DNA from: Paracoccaceae bacterium
GTDB lineage: Bacteria; Pseudomonadota; Alphaproteobacteria; Rhodobacterales; Rhodobacteraceae
DNA: 60,955 nucleotides
Reading direction: 5' to 3'
Assembly (NCBI GenBank): GCA_014879735.1
Contig: JACSRN010000048.1
Location: 1 to 60,955 of the forward strand
Part shown: piece by piece, positions 1 to 10,017 of the stretch
Position numbering within the stretch: the stretch's first letter is position 1
How the letters are laid out: the number at the start of each line of letters is the position of its first letter
The notes under the pieces: generated by a model
Seen by the model: only the letters and a program-made list of their open reading frames with translations
What the model was told of the DNA's origin: nothing
The model's database searches: none
Made by a program: the position numbers and the translations under genes

Positions 1-1326
<1,326 letters not shown>

Positions 1327-1431
1327 AGTTATCCCTTTCTATAGGCGATCCTCCGCCCCGGGGCCCGGACACTTCGGCACCCCCGGTCGGGGTATGGATG
1401 CATCAGGGCTGATCCCCTTTGCGTGACTGGG

Positions 1432-1463
1432 CGTATATAGGCAGGTGGGCTTGCGCCTGCAAC
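1432..1463 (-). promoter_or_regulatory. Heat-shock (RpoH/sigma-32) promoter of dnaK
   Basis: On the minus strand the sequence reads GTTG, 18 bases, then CCTATATACG. The alphaproteobacterial RpoH consensus, from memory, is CTTG-N17/18-CYTATNTNNG, so every position of the -10 element matches and the -35 element differs at one base. It lies about 105 bp upstream of the dnaK ATG and points at it. No CIRCE element (the HrcA operator) is seen here, so dnaK is probably controlled by RpoH alone. Confidence 0.6.
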
Positions 1464-1511
1464 GGTTCCGGAAAAGACTCTTTCGCGAATTTTGTGCAGC
1501 GGAGACGCAGA

Positions 1512-2138
1512 ATGACCGGAAATGCCGGGCTGGAAATCCGGGGCCTGCGGCTCTGGCGTGAAAGATTGGACCGCGCGGCACAGTCGGCGCTGGTCGAGGA
1601 TCTGCGCCGTGTCGCCGCGGCTGCGCCGTTCTACACGCCCGTCACCCCCGGTGGCCGGCGGATGAGCGTGCAGATGACCAGTGCCGGGCGCCTCGGCTGG
1701 GTGACGGACCATCGTGGCTATCGCTACGAGCCGCGCCACCCCTCGGGCGTGGCCTGGCCGCCCATCCCGCCGGCTGTCCTGACATTGTGGCGCCAGATCA
1801 CAGGGCTTGCGCGCGATCCCGATTGCTGTCTGGTCAATTTCTACGGCGCGGGCGCGCGCATGGGTCTGCACCAGGACCGCGACGAGGGCGATTTCTCCTT
1901 TCCAGTGCTGTCCATCAGCCTGGGGGACGAGGCGCTGTTCCGCATCGGCGGGGTCGAGACGCCGACCCCGACCGAAAGCTTCTGGCTGCGCTCGGGCGAT
2001 GTCCTGCTGATGGCGGGTGTGGCGCGGCTGGCCTGGCATGGGGTAGACCGGGTGCGGCACGGATCCTCGGCGCTGCTGCCGCAGGGCGGGCGGATCAACC
2101 TGACCTGCCGGGTGGTCGCCACGGCCGTGGGCGGTTGA
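1512..2138 (+). CDS. alkB: AlkB-like 2-oxoglutarate/Fe(II) dioxygenase (alkylated nucleic acid repair)
   Basis: 208-residue member of the AlkB family, which oxidatively removes methyl groups from N1-methyladenine and N3-methylcytosine using 2-oxoglutarate, O2 and Fe(II). The iron triad is visible as H120-x-D122 (in GLHQDRDE) and H176 (in AWHGVDR), and the 2-oxoglutarate-binding arginines as R194 and R200 (in GRINLTCR). The substrate-lid region around residues 60-75 is normal for the family. I chose the ATG at 1512 because GGAGA lies 6 bases upstream and the family N-terminus fits; the frame is open about 30 codons further upstream. It is divergent from dnaK and monocistronic. Confidence 0.9.
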   Translation: MTGNAGLEIRGLRLWRERLDRAAQSALVEDLRRVAAAAPFYTPVTPGGRRMSVQMTSAGRLGWVTDHRGYRYEPRHPSGVAWPPIPPAVLTLWRQITGLARDPDCCLVNFYGAGARMGLHQDRDEGDFSFPVLSISLGDEALFRIGGVETPTPTESFWLRSGDVLLMAGVARLAWHGVDRVRHGSSALLPQGGRINLTCRVVATAVGG

Positions 2139-2192
2139 AATCCGTGGGCGTTCCGGGTTTTCCTGCACCGCAGGCCAAGGACAGGGATAGCC

Positions 2193-3461
2193 ATGCCGCA
2201 CTGGCGCTGGATTCTGAGGAACTTGACCCGGAAGCTCTGGTTTCGCGCCACGCTGCTGGGCCTTCTGGGCGTGGCTGCCGCCTTCTTCGCGCTGGTGGCA
2301 GAGCGGTTCATTCCCTATTCGCTGCCCGGCAACATCGGCGCGGATGCGGTGGACAGTATTCTGAACATCATCGCCTCGTCGATGCTGGCGGTGACAACCT
2401 TTTCGCTGTCGGTGATGACCTCTGCCTATGGCGCGGCCGCCAGCAGCGTCACCCCCCGTGCCACCCGGCTGCTGGTCGAGGACCGGCTGACCCAGAACGT
2501 GCTGTCGACCTTCGTGGGATCGTTCCTGTTCAGCATCGTTGGTATCGTGGTGCTGAAGACCGGGGCCTATGGCGACCGCGGGCGGGTTGTCCTGTTCGTC
2601 GTCACCATTGGCGTGATCGCATTGATCGTGGTGATGCTGCTGCGCTGGATCGACCACCTGACCAAGCTCGGCCGGGTGGACGACACGATCTCGCGCGTCG
2701 AAGAGGCGACGCGCGCGGCACTTGCGGGCCGGCTGGCCAGCCCCTGGTTGGGTGGGCGGCCGCTGAACGATCCGGACCAGCCGCTGCCGGCCGGCCTGCC
2801 GGTGCGGGCGGATCGTGCCGGCTATATCCAGAACATCGACATGGCCTCGCTGTCGGACCGGGCCGAGGCGATGGCCGGCGACATCCATATTGTCCGGCTG
2901 CCGGGCTCTTTCGTCCATGCCGGAACGGTGCTGGCCTGGGTTGGCCCCAGCCCGTTGCCACCGGGGCCGGTCGACGACCTGTCGGACGCCTTTGCAATCG
3001 GATCGGGGCGCAGTTTCGATCAGGATCCCCGCTTCGGCCTTGCGGTGTTGAGCGAGATCGCCTCACGGGCGCTGTCGCCGGCGATGAATGATCCGGGCAC
3101 GGCCATCGACGTGATCGGACGGCAGGCCCGGCTTCTTGCCTTCTGGGCCGCGAACGAAACGGTCGAGCCGGCAAAGGCCGCGGAATATCCCCGATTGCAT
3201 GCCGCGCGACTGCAGGATGATGACCTGATGGACGATGCCTTCATGCCCATCGCCCGCGACGGGGCCGCGCTGGTCGAGGTGCAGTTGCGGCTGCAGAAGG
3301 CACTGGCGGCGCTGGCGCGGATCGGGCCGCCGCAGTTCCGGGCCGCCGCGCGGGCCGAGGCCGCGATGGCCTTTCGCCGGGCAGAGGCGGCGATGACCTT
3401 GCAAGACGATGTGGAGTGGCTGCAACGGGTGCGCCGCAGCGAGGGGCTGGCCGAACCGTGA
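2193..3461 (+). CDS. DUF2254 family membrane protein
   Basis: 422-residue inner-membrane protein of the DUF2254 family, whose function is unknown. Four hydrophobic segments lie in the N-terminal 150 residues (about 16-37, 55-78, 98-117 and 127-147), followed by a long soluble C-terminal domain that is probably cytoplasmic. The family's conserved run between the second and third segments (TFSLSVMTSAYGAAASSVTPR) is clear. The ATG at 2193 has a GGACAGGGA ribosome site. It follows alkB by 54 bp on the same strand and may be co-transcribed, but no functional link is known. No catalytic motif was recognised. Confidence 0.85.
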   Translation: MPHWRWILRNLTRKLWFRATLLGLLGVAAAFFALVAERFIPYSLPGNIGADAVDSILNIIASSMLAVTTFSLSVMTSAYGAAASSVTPRATRLLVEDRLTQNVLSTFVGSFLFSIVGIVVLKTGAYGDRGRVVLFVVTIGVIALIVVMLLRWIDHLTKLGRVDDTISRVEEATRAALAGRLASPWLGGRPLNDPDQPLPAGLPVRADRAGYIQNIDMASLSDRAEAMAGDIHIVRLPGSFVHAGTVLAWVGPSPLPPGPVDDLSDAFAIGSGRSFDQDPRFGLAVLSEIASRALSPAMNDPGTAIDVIGRQARLLAFWAANETVEPAKAAEYPRLHAARLQDDDLMDDAFMPIARDGAALVEVQLRLQKALAALARIGPPQFRAAARAEAAMAFRRAEAAMTLQDDVEWLQRVRRSEGLAEP

Positions 3462-3552
3462 GGGCTTGCGCGGTCGCGTGCCGCACCCCCCCCGGGGGCT
3501 GCAACTGACAGGCGCTGCGACGACCGGGCCGCCGCCTGGCGAGAGGCTGGCG

Positions 3553-4800
3553 CTAGATCAGGAACTCCGCCAGTGCCTCGTCTTCGGTAATGTCGCGGTA
3601 GGTGAAGTCGGCGGCATCCATCCGGCCGGTGAAGGCCGCGAAGTTCTCTGCCCGTTTCGTTTCGATCCCGATCAGGACCGAACCGAAGTTCCGCGCCGAT
3701 TTCTTCAGATATTCGAAGCGGGAGATATCGTCCTCGGGGCCCAGCATCGACAGGAATTCGCGCAGCGCGCCCGGGCGCTGCGGCATGCGCAGGATGAAAT
3801 ATTTCTTCAGTCCGGCATAGCGCTGGGCGCGTTCCTTCACCTCGGGCAGCCGCTCGAAGTCGAAATTCCCGCCGGAAGTCACGCAGACCACAGTCTTGCC
3901 GCGGATCAGACCGGCCAGCCCGGGCAACACGTCGACCGACAATGCGCCGGCCGGCTCCAGGACGATGCCCTCGACGTTCAACATCTCGAGCATGGTGATG
4001 CAGATGCGGTCCTCAGGCGCGAGCAGCACCTGTGCCGGCTTTACCCAGTCCAGCCGGCGATAGGTCAGATCGCCAATCCGCGCCACCGCCGCGCCATCGA
4101 CGAAACTGTTTATCCGTGGCAGCTTGACCGGCCCGCCATGTTCCAGCGCAGCCTTCAGGCTGGCACCGCCCAACGGTTCCACAAAGCGGAACCCCACCGA
4201 AGGCGCAACCTCGCACAGATAGCCCGTCACACCCGAAGCCAACCCGCCGCCGCCGACCGGCAGCACCACGAGATCGGGCGCGCGGCCCAGCTGCTCCAGC
4301 ATCTCGACGGCCACGCTGGCCTGGCCCTCGATCACATCGGCATCGTCGAAGGGCGCCAGGAAATGCGCGCCCCTCTCGCGGCAGAAGGTCTGCGCAGCGG
4401 CAAGTGTCTGGTCGAAATAGTCGCCGGTCAGTTCAACTGCAACATTCGTGCCACCGAAGGTGCGGGTCTTGTCGATCTTCTGCTGCGGTGTCGTCACCGG
4501 CATGAAGATGGTGCCCTGCACGCCGAAATGCCGGCAGGCAAAGGCCACGCCTTGCGCATGGTTGCCCGCACTGGCGCAAACGAAATGCTGCTGATCGGGC
4601 CGCACCGCCCGCACCTTGCGCATGGCATTGAAGGCGCCGCGCAGCTTGTAGCTACGCACCGGAGTCAGATCCTCGCGCTTCAACCAGATCTCTGCACCGT
4701 AACGGGCCGACAGATGGTCGTTCCGCTGCAATGGCGTTTCAGGAAAGAGGCCACGGATGGCCTGCGTGGCGGCGCGGGCATTGGCTGCGAAATCATGCAT
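3553..4800 (-). CDS. ilvA: Threonine ammonia-lyase (threonine dehydratase)
   Basis: PLP enzyme converting L-threonine to 2-oxobutanoate and ammonia, the first committed step of isoleucine synthesis. At 415 residues it is the short form: a fold-type II PLP domain (about 1-320) and one C-terminal ACT-like regulatory domain (about 325-415). The PLP lysine is K52 in VRSYKLRGA, the phosphate-binding glycine loop is PVGGGGLASG, and a serine-glycine-rich loop (CASAGNHAQG) is present. I prefer the ATG at 4800 because the resulting N-terminus (MHDFAANARAATQ) matches relatives; a TTG six codons upstream (4818) has a slightly better ribosome site. Feedback inhibition by isoleucine is typical of the family. 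It is transcribed alone. Confidence 0.93.
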   Translation of the reverse strand: MHDFAANARAATQAIRGLFPETPLQRNDHLSARYGAEIWLKREDLTPVRSYKLRGAFNAMRKVRAVRPDQQHFVCASAGNHAQGVAFACRHFGVQGTIFMPVTTPQQKIDKTRTFGGTNVAVELTGDYFDQTLAAAQTFCRERGAHFLAPFDDADVIEGQASVAVEMLEQLGRAPDLVVLPVGGGGLASGVTGYLCEVAPSVGFRFVEPLGGASLKAALEHGGPVKLPRINSFVDGAAVARIGDLTYRRLDWVKPAQVLLAPEDRICITMLEMLNVEGIVLEPAGALSVDVLPGLAGLIRGKTVVCVTSGGNFDFERLPEVKERAQRYAGLKKYFILRMPQRPGALREFLSMLGPEDDISRFEYLKKSARNFGSVLIGIETKRAENFAAFTGRMDAADFTYRDITEDEALAEFLI

Positions 4801-4967
4801 CCAGAAGCCATGACGCAAGCCGCCCTGCCGCGCAAGATCAGACCTTCGGCCGGCCTGCGACGATTGCGCATCACCCCTGCGTCGCCGGATCGGCCGCCTG
4901 TGGCGCGAATTGCCGCGGATGAACAGCGGACGAAACCGGCATCACAACCGGCGGCCGGGCTGCCCCG

Positions 4968-4997
4968 TTCTTGCCCTTGCGGCCGTTTCCCGATAAT
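4968..4997 (+). promoter_or_regulatory. Possible sigma-70 promoter of argG
   Basis: TTCTTG at 4968-4973 and GATAAT at 4992-4997 are separated by 18 bases. The alternative -35 TTGCCC at 4971 gives only a 15-base spacer. The -10 ends 29 bp before the argG ATG, leaving room for a short leader with the ribosome site. The -10 is good and the -35 weak. Confidence 0.3.
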
Positions 4998-5026
4998 CGC
5001 GGGCGAAACCGGCGAGGGAGCCCTTC

Positions 5027-6259
5027 ATGAAAAAGCCCAACAAGGTGGTGCTGGCCTATTCTGGCGGCCTCGACACCTCGATCATCCTGAAATGGCTGCA
5101 GACAGAATATGGCTGCGAGGTCGTGACCTTCACCGCCGATCTCGGTCAGGGAGAGGAGCTTGCCCCGGCGCGCGAGAAGGCGCTGATGCTGGGGATCAAG
5201 CCCGAGAACATCCATATCCTCGACCTGCGCGAGGAGTTCGTCGGCGACTTCGTCTTCCCGATGTTCCGGGCCAATGCTGTCTATGAAGGGCAGTATCTGC
5301 TGGGCACCTCGATCGCACGGCCGCTGATCGCCAAATATCTGGCACAGATCGCGCGCGAAACCGGCGCTGATGCCGTGGCCCATGGCGCCACCGGCAAGGG
5401 CAACGACCAGGTTCGCTTCGAACTGGGCGTTGCTGCGCTGGAGCCGGGTCTGCAGGTGATCGCGCCCTGGCGGGAGTGGAGCCTGACAAGCCGCACCCGG
5501 CTTCTGGAATTCGCCGAGGAAAACCAGATCCCGATCGCCAAGAACAAGCGGGGCGAGGCGCCGTTCTCGGTGGATGCAAACCTTCTGCACACCTCGTCGG
5601 AGGGCCGGGTGCTGGAAGATCCGGCCGAAGAGGCGCCCGATTACGTCGCGGAGCGTATCGTTTCGGTCGAAGAGGCACCGAACACGCCGGAGTTCATCGA
5701 AGTGACCTTCGACAAGGGCGATGCCGTCGCGATCAATGGCGAGACGATGAGCCCGGCGACCATCCTGACCCGGCTGAACGAATACGGCGCCCGGCACGGA
5801 ATAGGGCTGCTCGACTTCGTGGAAAACCGTTTTGTCGGCATGAAGTCGCGCGGGGTCTATGAAACGCCCGGCGGGACAATCCTGCTGGAAGCCCACCGCG
5901 GAATCGAGCAGATCACGCTCGACAGCGGCGCGGGGCATCTGAAGGATTCGATCATGCCGCGCTATGCCGAGCTGATCTACAACGGCTTCTGGTTCAGCCC
6001 CGAGCGCGAGGCGCTGCAGGCGCTGATCGACAAGACGCAGGAACATGTCAGCGGTACAGTAAAGCTGAAGCTTTACAAGGGGATGGCCCGCGTGGTCGCC
6101 CGCTGGTCGGACCACACGCTGTACAGCGAGAAGCATGTAACCTTTGAAGAAGACGCCGGCGCCTACGATCAGAAGGATGCCGCGGGTTTCATCCGGCTCA
6201 ATGCACTGCGTCTGCGGCTGATCGCGGCCCGCAACGCCCGCGTCGCCCGCAAGGGCTAG
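5027..6259 (+). CDS. argG: Argininosuccinate synthase
   Basis: Cytoplasmic enzyme joining citrulline and aspartate with ATP to give argininosuccinate, the penultimate step of arginine synthesis. The 410-residue protein has the normal length for bacterial ArgG. The ATP pyrophosphatase loop AYSGGLDTS is at residues 10-18, the second nucleotide/citrulline motif [13 protein letters not shown] is near residue 122, and the citrulline-contact region [19 protein letters not shown] is intact. The ATG at 5027 follows a GAGGGAG ribosome site. The gene stands alone, divergent from ilvA. No ArgR-type operator was recognised. Confidence 0.98.
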   Translation: MKKPNKVVLAYSGGLDTSIILKWLQTEYGCEVVTFTADLGQGEELAPAREKALMLGIKPENIHILDLREEFVGDFVFPMFRANAVYEGQYLLGTSIARPLIAKYLAQIARETGADAVAHGATGKGNDQVRFELGVAALEPGLQVIAPWREWSLTSRTRLLEFAEENQIPIAKNKRGEAPFSVDANLLHTSSEGRVLEDPAEEAPDYVAERIVSVEEAPNTPEFIEVTFDKGDAVAINGETMSPATILTRLNEYGARHGIGLLDFVENRFVGMKSRGVYETPGGTILLEAHRGIEQITLDSGAGHLKDSIMPRYAELIYNGFWFSPEREALQALIDKTQEHVSGTVKLKLYKGMARVVARWSDHTLYSEKHVTFEEDAGAYDQKDAAGFIRLNALRLRLIAARNARVARKG

Positions 6260-6416
6260 GCAAGGCGCCTGATTCCGGACCGCGCAGCCCTGCCGGGTCG
6301 CAGGTTGCGCGGTTTGCATTCAAAACGAAGGAATCGCGCGGATTTCCCTTGCGCAGGGGCGCAAGGCGCGCCCAGATGATCGCGAAGCCCACCCATCGCG
6401 GTCAACCGGGGAAAGC

Positions 6417-7187
6417 ATGGCCCTGAATTTCCGCCAGTCCGAAATCCTGGAGCTTGCCCGCAGCGACGGGCGGGTGATCGTGGAGGATCTGGCGCAGCGT
6501 TTCGACGTAACGCTGCAGACCATCCGGCGCGACCTGGGCGAACTGGCCGAAGCCGGGTTGATCGACCGCGTGCATGGCGGGGCGGTGGCGCGGGCCGGCG
6601 TGGTAAATCTGGGCTACGAGGCCAGACGCAAGATGCACGCCGAGGCCAAGGCCGCCATCGCAACGGCCTGCGCCGCGGCAATACCCGACAATTCCAGCCT
6701 GATCCTGAACCTTGGCACAACGACCGAGGCGGTGGCGCAGGCGCTGATCCATCATCGCGACATCATGGTGGTGACAAACAACATCAATGTCGCGAACATC
6801 CTGCACGGCAATCCGGGCTGCGAGATCATGGTGACGGGTGGCGCCTTGCGGCGCTCGGACGGCGGGCTGGTCGGCGATCTGGCGACCCAGTTCATCGAGC
6901 AGTTCAAGGTCGACTATGCCATCATCGGCACATCGGCGCTGGACCTGGATGGCGACCTGCTGGATTACGATCTGGCCGAGGTCCGGGTCAGCCGTGCGAT
7001 CCTGCGGCAGGCACGGCAGGCATTTCTGGTGACGGATCATTCCAAGCTCGGCCGCTCTGCCCCGGCCCGCATCGGCAGCCTGTCAGAGCTGGACCGCATC
7101 TTCATCGACCGCCCGCTGCCCCAGTCGCTGGCAGAGCGCTGCGCTGGATGGGGGACGGCGGTCGAGGTCTGCCCGGAAAGCACCTGA
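6417..7187 (+). CDS. glpR: DeoR/GlpR family transcriptional repressor
   Basis: 256-residue DeoR-family regulator. The N-terminal winged helix-turn-helix (about residues 5-57) carries the family signature VEDLAQRFDVTLQTIRRDL. The C-terminal domain (about 75-235) is the sugar-phosphate-sensing fold with NLGTTTEAVA and VVTNNINVA. It most resembles GlpR, which senses glycerol 3-phosphate and represses glycerol catabolism, but no glp gene is adjacent, so the ligand is inferred. The ATG at 6417 is preceded by GGGGAAAGC. It ends 48 bp from a convergent thioesterase gene, with a hairpin between them. Confidence 0.8.
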   Translation: MALNFRQSEILELARSDGRVIVEDLAQRFDVTLQTIRRDLGELAEAGLIDRVHGGAVARAGVVNLGYEARRKMHAEAKAAIATACAAAIPDNSSLILNLGTTTEAVAQALIHHRDIMVVTNNINVANILHGNPGCEIMVTGGALRRSDGGLVGDLATQFIEQFKVDYAIIGTSALDLDGDLLDYDLAEVRVSRAILRQARQAFLVTDHSKLGRSAPARIGSLSELDRIFIDRPLPQSLAERCAGWGTAVEVCPEST

Positions 7188-7198
7188 GCAACCATGTC

Positions 7199-7221
7199 GG
7201 CGGCCTGCCCTGCCGGCCGCC
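7199..7221. terminator. Hairpin between the convergent glpR-like and thioesterase genes
   Basis: GGCGGCC pairs perfectly with GGCCGCC across a 9-base loop. It lies in the 48-bp gap between two convergent stop codons, where a bidirectional terminator is expected. There is no T-run on either side, so intrinsic termination would be weak. Confidence 0.4.
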
Positions 7222-7235
7222 TCAGCGCCGGGCAC

Positions 7236-7643
7236 TCAGCGCGGGCGCAGCGTCAGTTGGGTCTGGGTCACGATCGCGGCAACCTTGTCGTCGGGCAGCA
7301 GGATCGTGGTCTGCCAGACCTGTGTCGTCCGCCCTAGATGCAGCGGCACCGAGACGGTGCGAATGGTGGTGCCGGCGGGCACGGCGCGAAAGAAGTTGGT
7401 CTTGCTTTCGACCGTCGTCGTGCTCTCGTCCGGGCCAAGGTTCATGAAAGCGCCGGTGCCGCCCAGATTGTCGGCAACCGCCATCAACGCACCGCCGTGA
7501 AGCACGCCGTTGCGGTTGATGAGTTCGGGCGTTGCGGTCAACTCCGCCTCGACCCGGTCCGGCCGTGCCGACAGGAGACGCAGCCCCAGATGTGCGGCAA
7601 AGGGCGGCTGGTTTATCGCAGCGGCATGAATCTTGTCCGTCAT
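7236..7643 (-). CDS. PaaI-type hotdog-fold thioesterase
   Basis: 135-residue single-domain hotdog protein of the PaaI/YdiI (DUF4442-like) group, which hydrolyses acyl- or aryl-CoA thioesters. The typical core LINRNGVLHGGALMAVADNLGG (residues about 41-62) places the conserved catalytic segment (N-G-x-L-HGG) at the start of the long hotdog helix, and VESKTNFFRAVPAGT follows as the central strand pair. Its ATG overlaps the maeB stop by 3-4 bases, so it is translationally coupled to malic enzyme. The natural substrate cannot be told from sequence. Confidence 0.8.
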   Translation of the reverse strand: MTDKIHAAAINQPPFAAHLGLRLLSARPDRVEAELTATPELINRNGVLHGGALMAVADNLGGTGAFMNLGPDESTTTVESKTNFFRAVPAGTTIRTVSVPLHLGRTTQVWQTTILLPDDKVAAIVTQTQLTLRPR

Positions 7644-9901
7644 CCCTGACCCATCTTGCAGGCGGCCATCACGGCCATGTTCAGAATGTCGTTCACCGTC
7701 GCATTGGTCGAACAGATCTGGATCGGTTTCTTCACCCCGGTCAGGATCGGCCCGATCACCGTGGCGCCGGCCATTTCCTGCATCAGCTTGACCGAGATCG
7801 AGGCCGAATGCCGCGCCGGCACCACCAGAATATTCGCCGGCCCGGTCAGGCGGCAGAACGGGTAATGCGCCATCTGATCAAGGTTCAGCGCCACATCCAC
7901 GGTCATTTCGCCTTCATATTCGAAATCCACCTTCATGCCGTCCAGCACACGCGGTGCCTGATGCATCTTGGTCGCGCGTTCGCTGACCGGATAGCCGAAC
8001 GTCGAGAAGCTGACAAAGGCCACCCGCGGCTCCAGCCCCAGGTTGCGGGCCACGCCCGCGGCGCGGATGGCGATGGTGGCCAGATCGTTCTCGTCGGGCC
8101 ATTCATGCACCAGCGTATCGGCGATCAGCAGGATACGGCCCTTGAGCAACAGCGCCGTCACCCCCGCCGCGCCATCGGTGGCCTTGGCGTCGAAGACGGT
8201 GTTGATCAGGCTCAGCACATGCGCCGATTTCCGTGTGACCCCCGTCACCAGCCCGTCGCCATGGCCATGCGCCAGCATCAGCGAGGCAAAGACATGCCGG
8301 TCGCGGGCGGCGAGCCGGTGGATATCCTGCCGGTCATAGCCCTGCCGTTGCAGCCGGGTGTAGAGAAACTCCTTGTAGGCATCGAGATGGCGGGAATTGG
8401 CGGCATTCACCACGTCAAGCTCGCGCACCGCATCGGACAGGCCAGCGGCGTCCAGCTTTTCCTTCACATCCGTCTCGCGCCCCACCACCAGCGCGCGACC
8501 CAGGCCAGCGCGCTGATAGGCCACCGCGGCCCGCAACACCCGGGGATCGTCGCCTTCGGCAAAGATCATCCGGGCCTGCGCCGCCCTTGCCCGGGCATGA
8601 ACGCCCTGCAACATGCTGGCGGTCGGGTCCATCCGGGCCTTCAGCCCCGCCTCGTATCCCTTCATGTCGATGATGGGCCGGCGGGCAACGCCGGTATCCA
8701 TGCCCGCCTTCGCCACAGCCGGTGGAACCACATAGATCAACCGCGGATCGAAGGGCGTGGGAATGATGTAGTCGCGCCCGAACGAAAGCTTGCGACCATA
8801 GGCCATGGCCACCTCATCCGGCACATCCTCGCGCGCCAGCTTCGCCAGCGCCTGGGCGCAGGCGATCTTCATCTCGTCATTGATGGCCCGGGCGTGGATA
8901 TCCAGCGCCCCCCGAAACAAATAGGGAAAACCAAGCACATTGTTGACCTGGTTCGGATAATCGCTGCGCCCGGTCGCGACGATGGCGTCGGGGCGCACGG
9001 CATGGGCCTCTTCGGGGGTGATTTCGGGGTCCGGGTTCGCCATGGCGAAGATGACCGGGTTGTCGGCCATGCTGGCAACCATGGCGGGCGTCACCGCGCC
9101 CTTGGCGGAAACGCCGAGAAAGACGTCGGCCCCGACCATCGCCTCTTCCAGCGTGCGCAGGCTGGTGGCGGCGGCATGCGCCGATTTCCACTGGTTCATG
9201 CCTTCGGTCCGGCCCTGCCAGATCACGCCCTTGGTGTCGCACATGATGCAGTTGTCATGCTGCGCACCCATGCGTTTCAGCAGTTCCAGGCAGGCGATCC
9301 CTGCCGCGCCAGCCCCGTTCAGGACGATCCGGCATTCGTCGATCTTCTTGCCCGAGATTTCCAGCGCATTGATCAACCCCGCGGCGCAGATCACGGCGGT
9401 GCCGTGCTGGTCATCGTGAAACACCGGGATGTCGCAGATTTCCTTCAGCCGCTGCTCGATGATGAAGCATTCGGGCGCCTTGATGTCTTCGAGATTGATG
9501 CCGCCGAAGGTGGGGCTCATCAGATGGACGGCCTTGATGATCTCGTCCGCGTCCTCGGTTGCAAGCTCGATGTCGATGGCGTTCACATCGGCGAAACGCT
9601 TGAACAGCACGGCCTTGCCTTCCATCACCGGCTTCGAGGCCAGCGCGCCGAGATTGCCAAGGCCAAGAATAGCGGTGCCGTTCGATATGACGGCCACCAT
9701 GTTGCCCTTGACCGTATAGTCATAGGCCGTCTCGGGACGTTCGGCGATCGCCTGCACCGGCACGGCCACGCCCGGAGAATAGGCCAGCGACAGATCGCGC
9801 TGCGTCGCCATGGGTTTGGAGGCGACAACGTCGTATTTGCCGGGACGCGGTTCAAAATGATAGGCAAGCGCTTCTTCGGGCGTGGTCTTCTGGCGGGTCA
9901 T
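7640..9901 (-). CDS. maeB: NADP-dependent malic enzyme (MaeB, with phosphotransacetylase-like tail)
   Basis: Decarboxylates malate to pyruvate and CO2, producing NADPH. The 753-residue protein has the two-part MaeB architecture: a malic-enzyme domain (about 1-430) with the NAD(P)-binding loop NGAGAAGIACLELL and the metal/substrate motif FHDDQHGTA, then a phosphotransacetylase-like domain (about 430-753) that in this family is catalytically inactive and senses acetyl-CoA. I chose the ATG at 9901 because MTRQKTTPEEALAYHFEPRP matches family N-termini. An upstream ATG at 9979 is open in frame and has a ribosome site, so a 26-residue extension cannot be excluded. It is divergent from mutS and coupled to the thioesterase. 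Confidence 0.95.
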   Translation of the reverse strand: MTRQKTTPEEALAYHFEPRPGKYDVVASKPMATQRDLSLAYSPGVAVPVQAIAERPETAYDYTVKGNMVAVISNGTAILGLGNLGALASKPVMEGKAVLFKRFADVNAIDIELATEDADEIIKAVHLMSPTFGGINLEDIKAPECFIIEQRLKEICDIPVFHDDQHGTAVICAAGLINALEISGKKIDECRIVLNGAGAAGIACLELLKRMGAQHDNCIMCDTKGVIWQGRTEGMNQWKSAHAAATSLRTLEEAMVGADVFLGVSAKGAVTPAMVASMADNPVIFAMANPDPEITPEEAHAVRPDAIVATGRSDYPNQVNNVLGFPYLFRGALDIHARAINDEMKIACAQALAKLAREDVPDEVAMAYGRKLSFGRDYIIPTPFDPRLIYVVPPAVAKAGMDTGVARRPIIDMKGYEAGLKARMDPTASMLQGVHARARAAQARMIFAEGDDPRVLRAAVAYQRAGLGRALVVGRETDVKEKLDAAGLSDAVRELDVVNAANSRHLDAYKEFLYTRLQRQGYDRQDIHRLAARDRHVFASLMLAHGHGDGLVTGVTRKSAHVLSLINTVFDAKATDGAAGVTALLLKGRILLIADTLVHEWPDENDLATIAIRAAGVARNLGLEPRVAFVSFSTFGYPVSERATKMHQAPRVLDGMKVDFEYEGEMTVDVALNLDQMAHYPFCRLTGPANILVVPARHSASISVKLMQEMAGATVIGPILTGVKKPIQICSTNATVNDILNMAVMAACKMGQG

Positions 9902-10017
9902 CAGGGGGCCATCCTGGTTGCAAGCCTCGAGGTCATAGACGTCGCCTGCCCGCCTGAAAAGCCTGTTTGCGGCAGTCATCCGCCTTTTGTAGGGTCTGGC
10001 GCAGCCAAGGGGATGTG

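Noticed and set aside
1327-1511. A CIRCE element for HrcA in front of dnaK
   Set aside because: No TTAGCACTC-N9-GAGTGCTAA or near match is present; the RpoH promoter explains heat control.
4871-6319. A minus-strand open frame of about 480 codons covering argG
   Set aside because: Antisense shadow; argG on the plus strand has every family motif.
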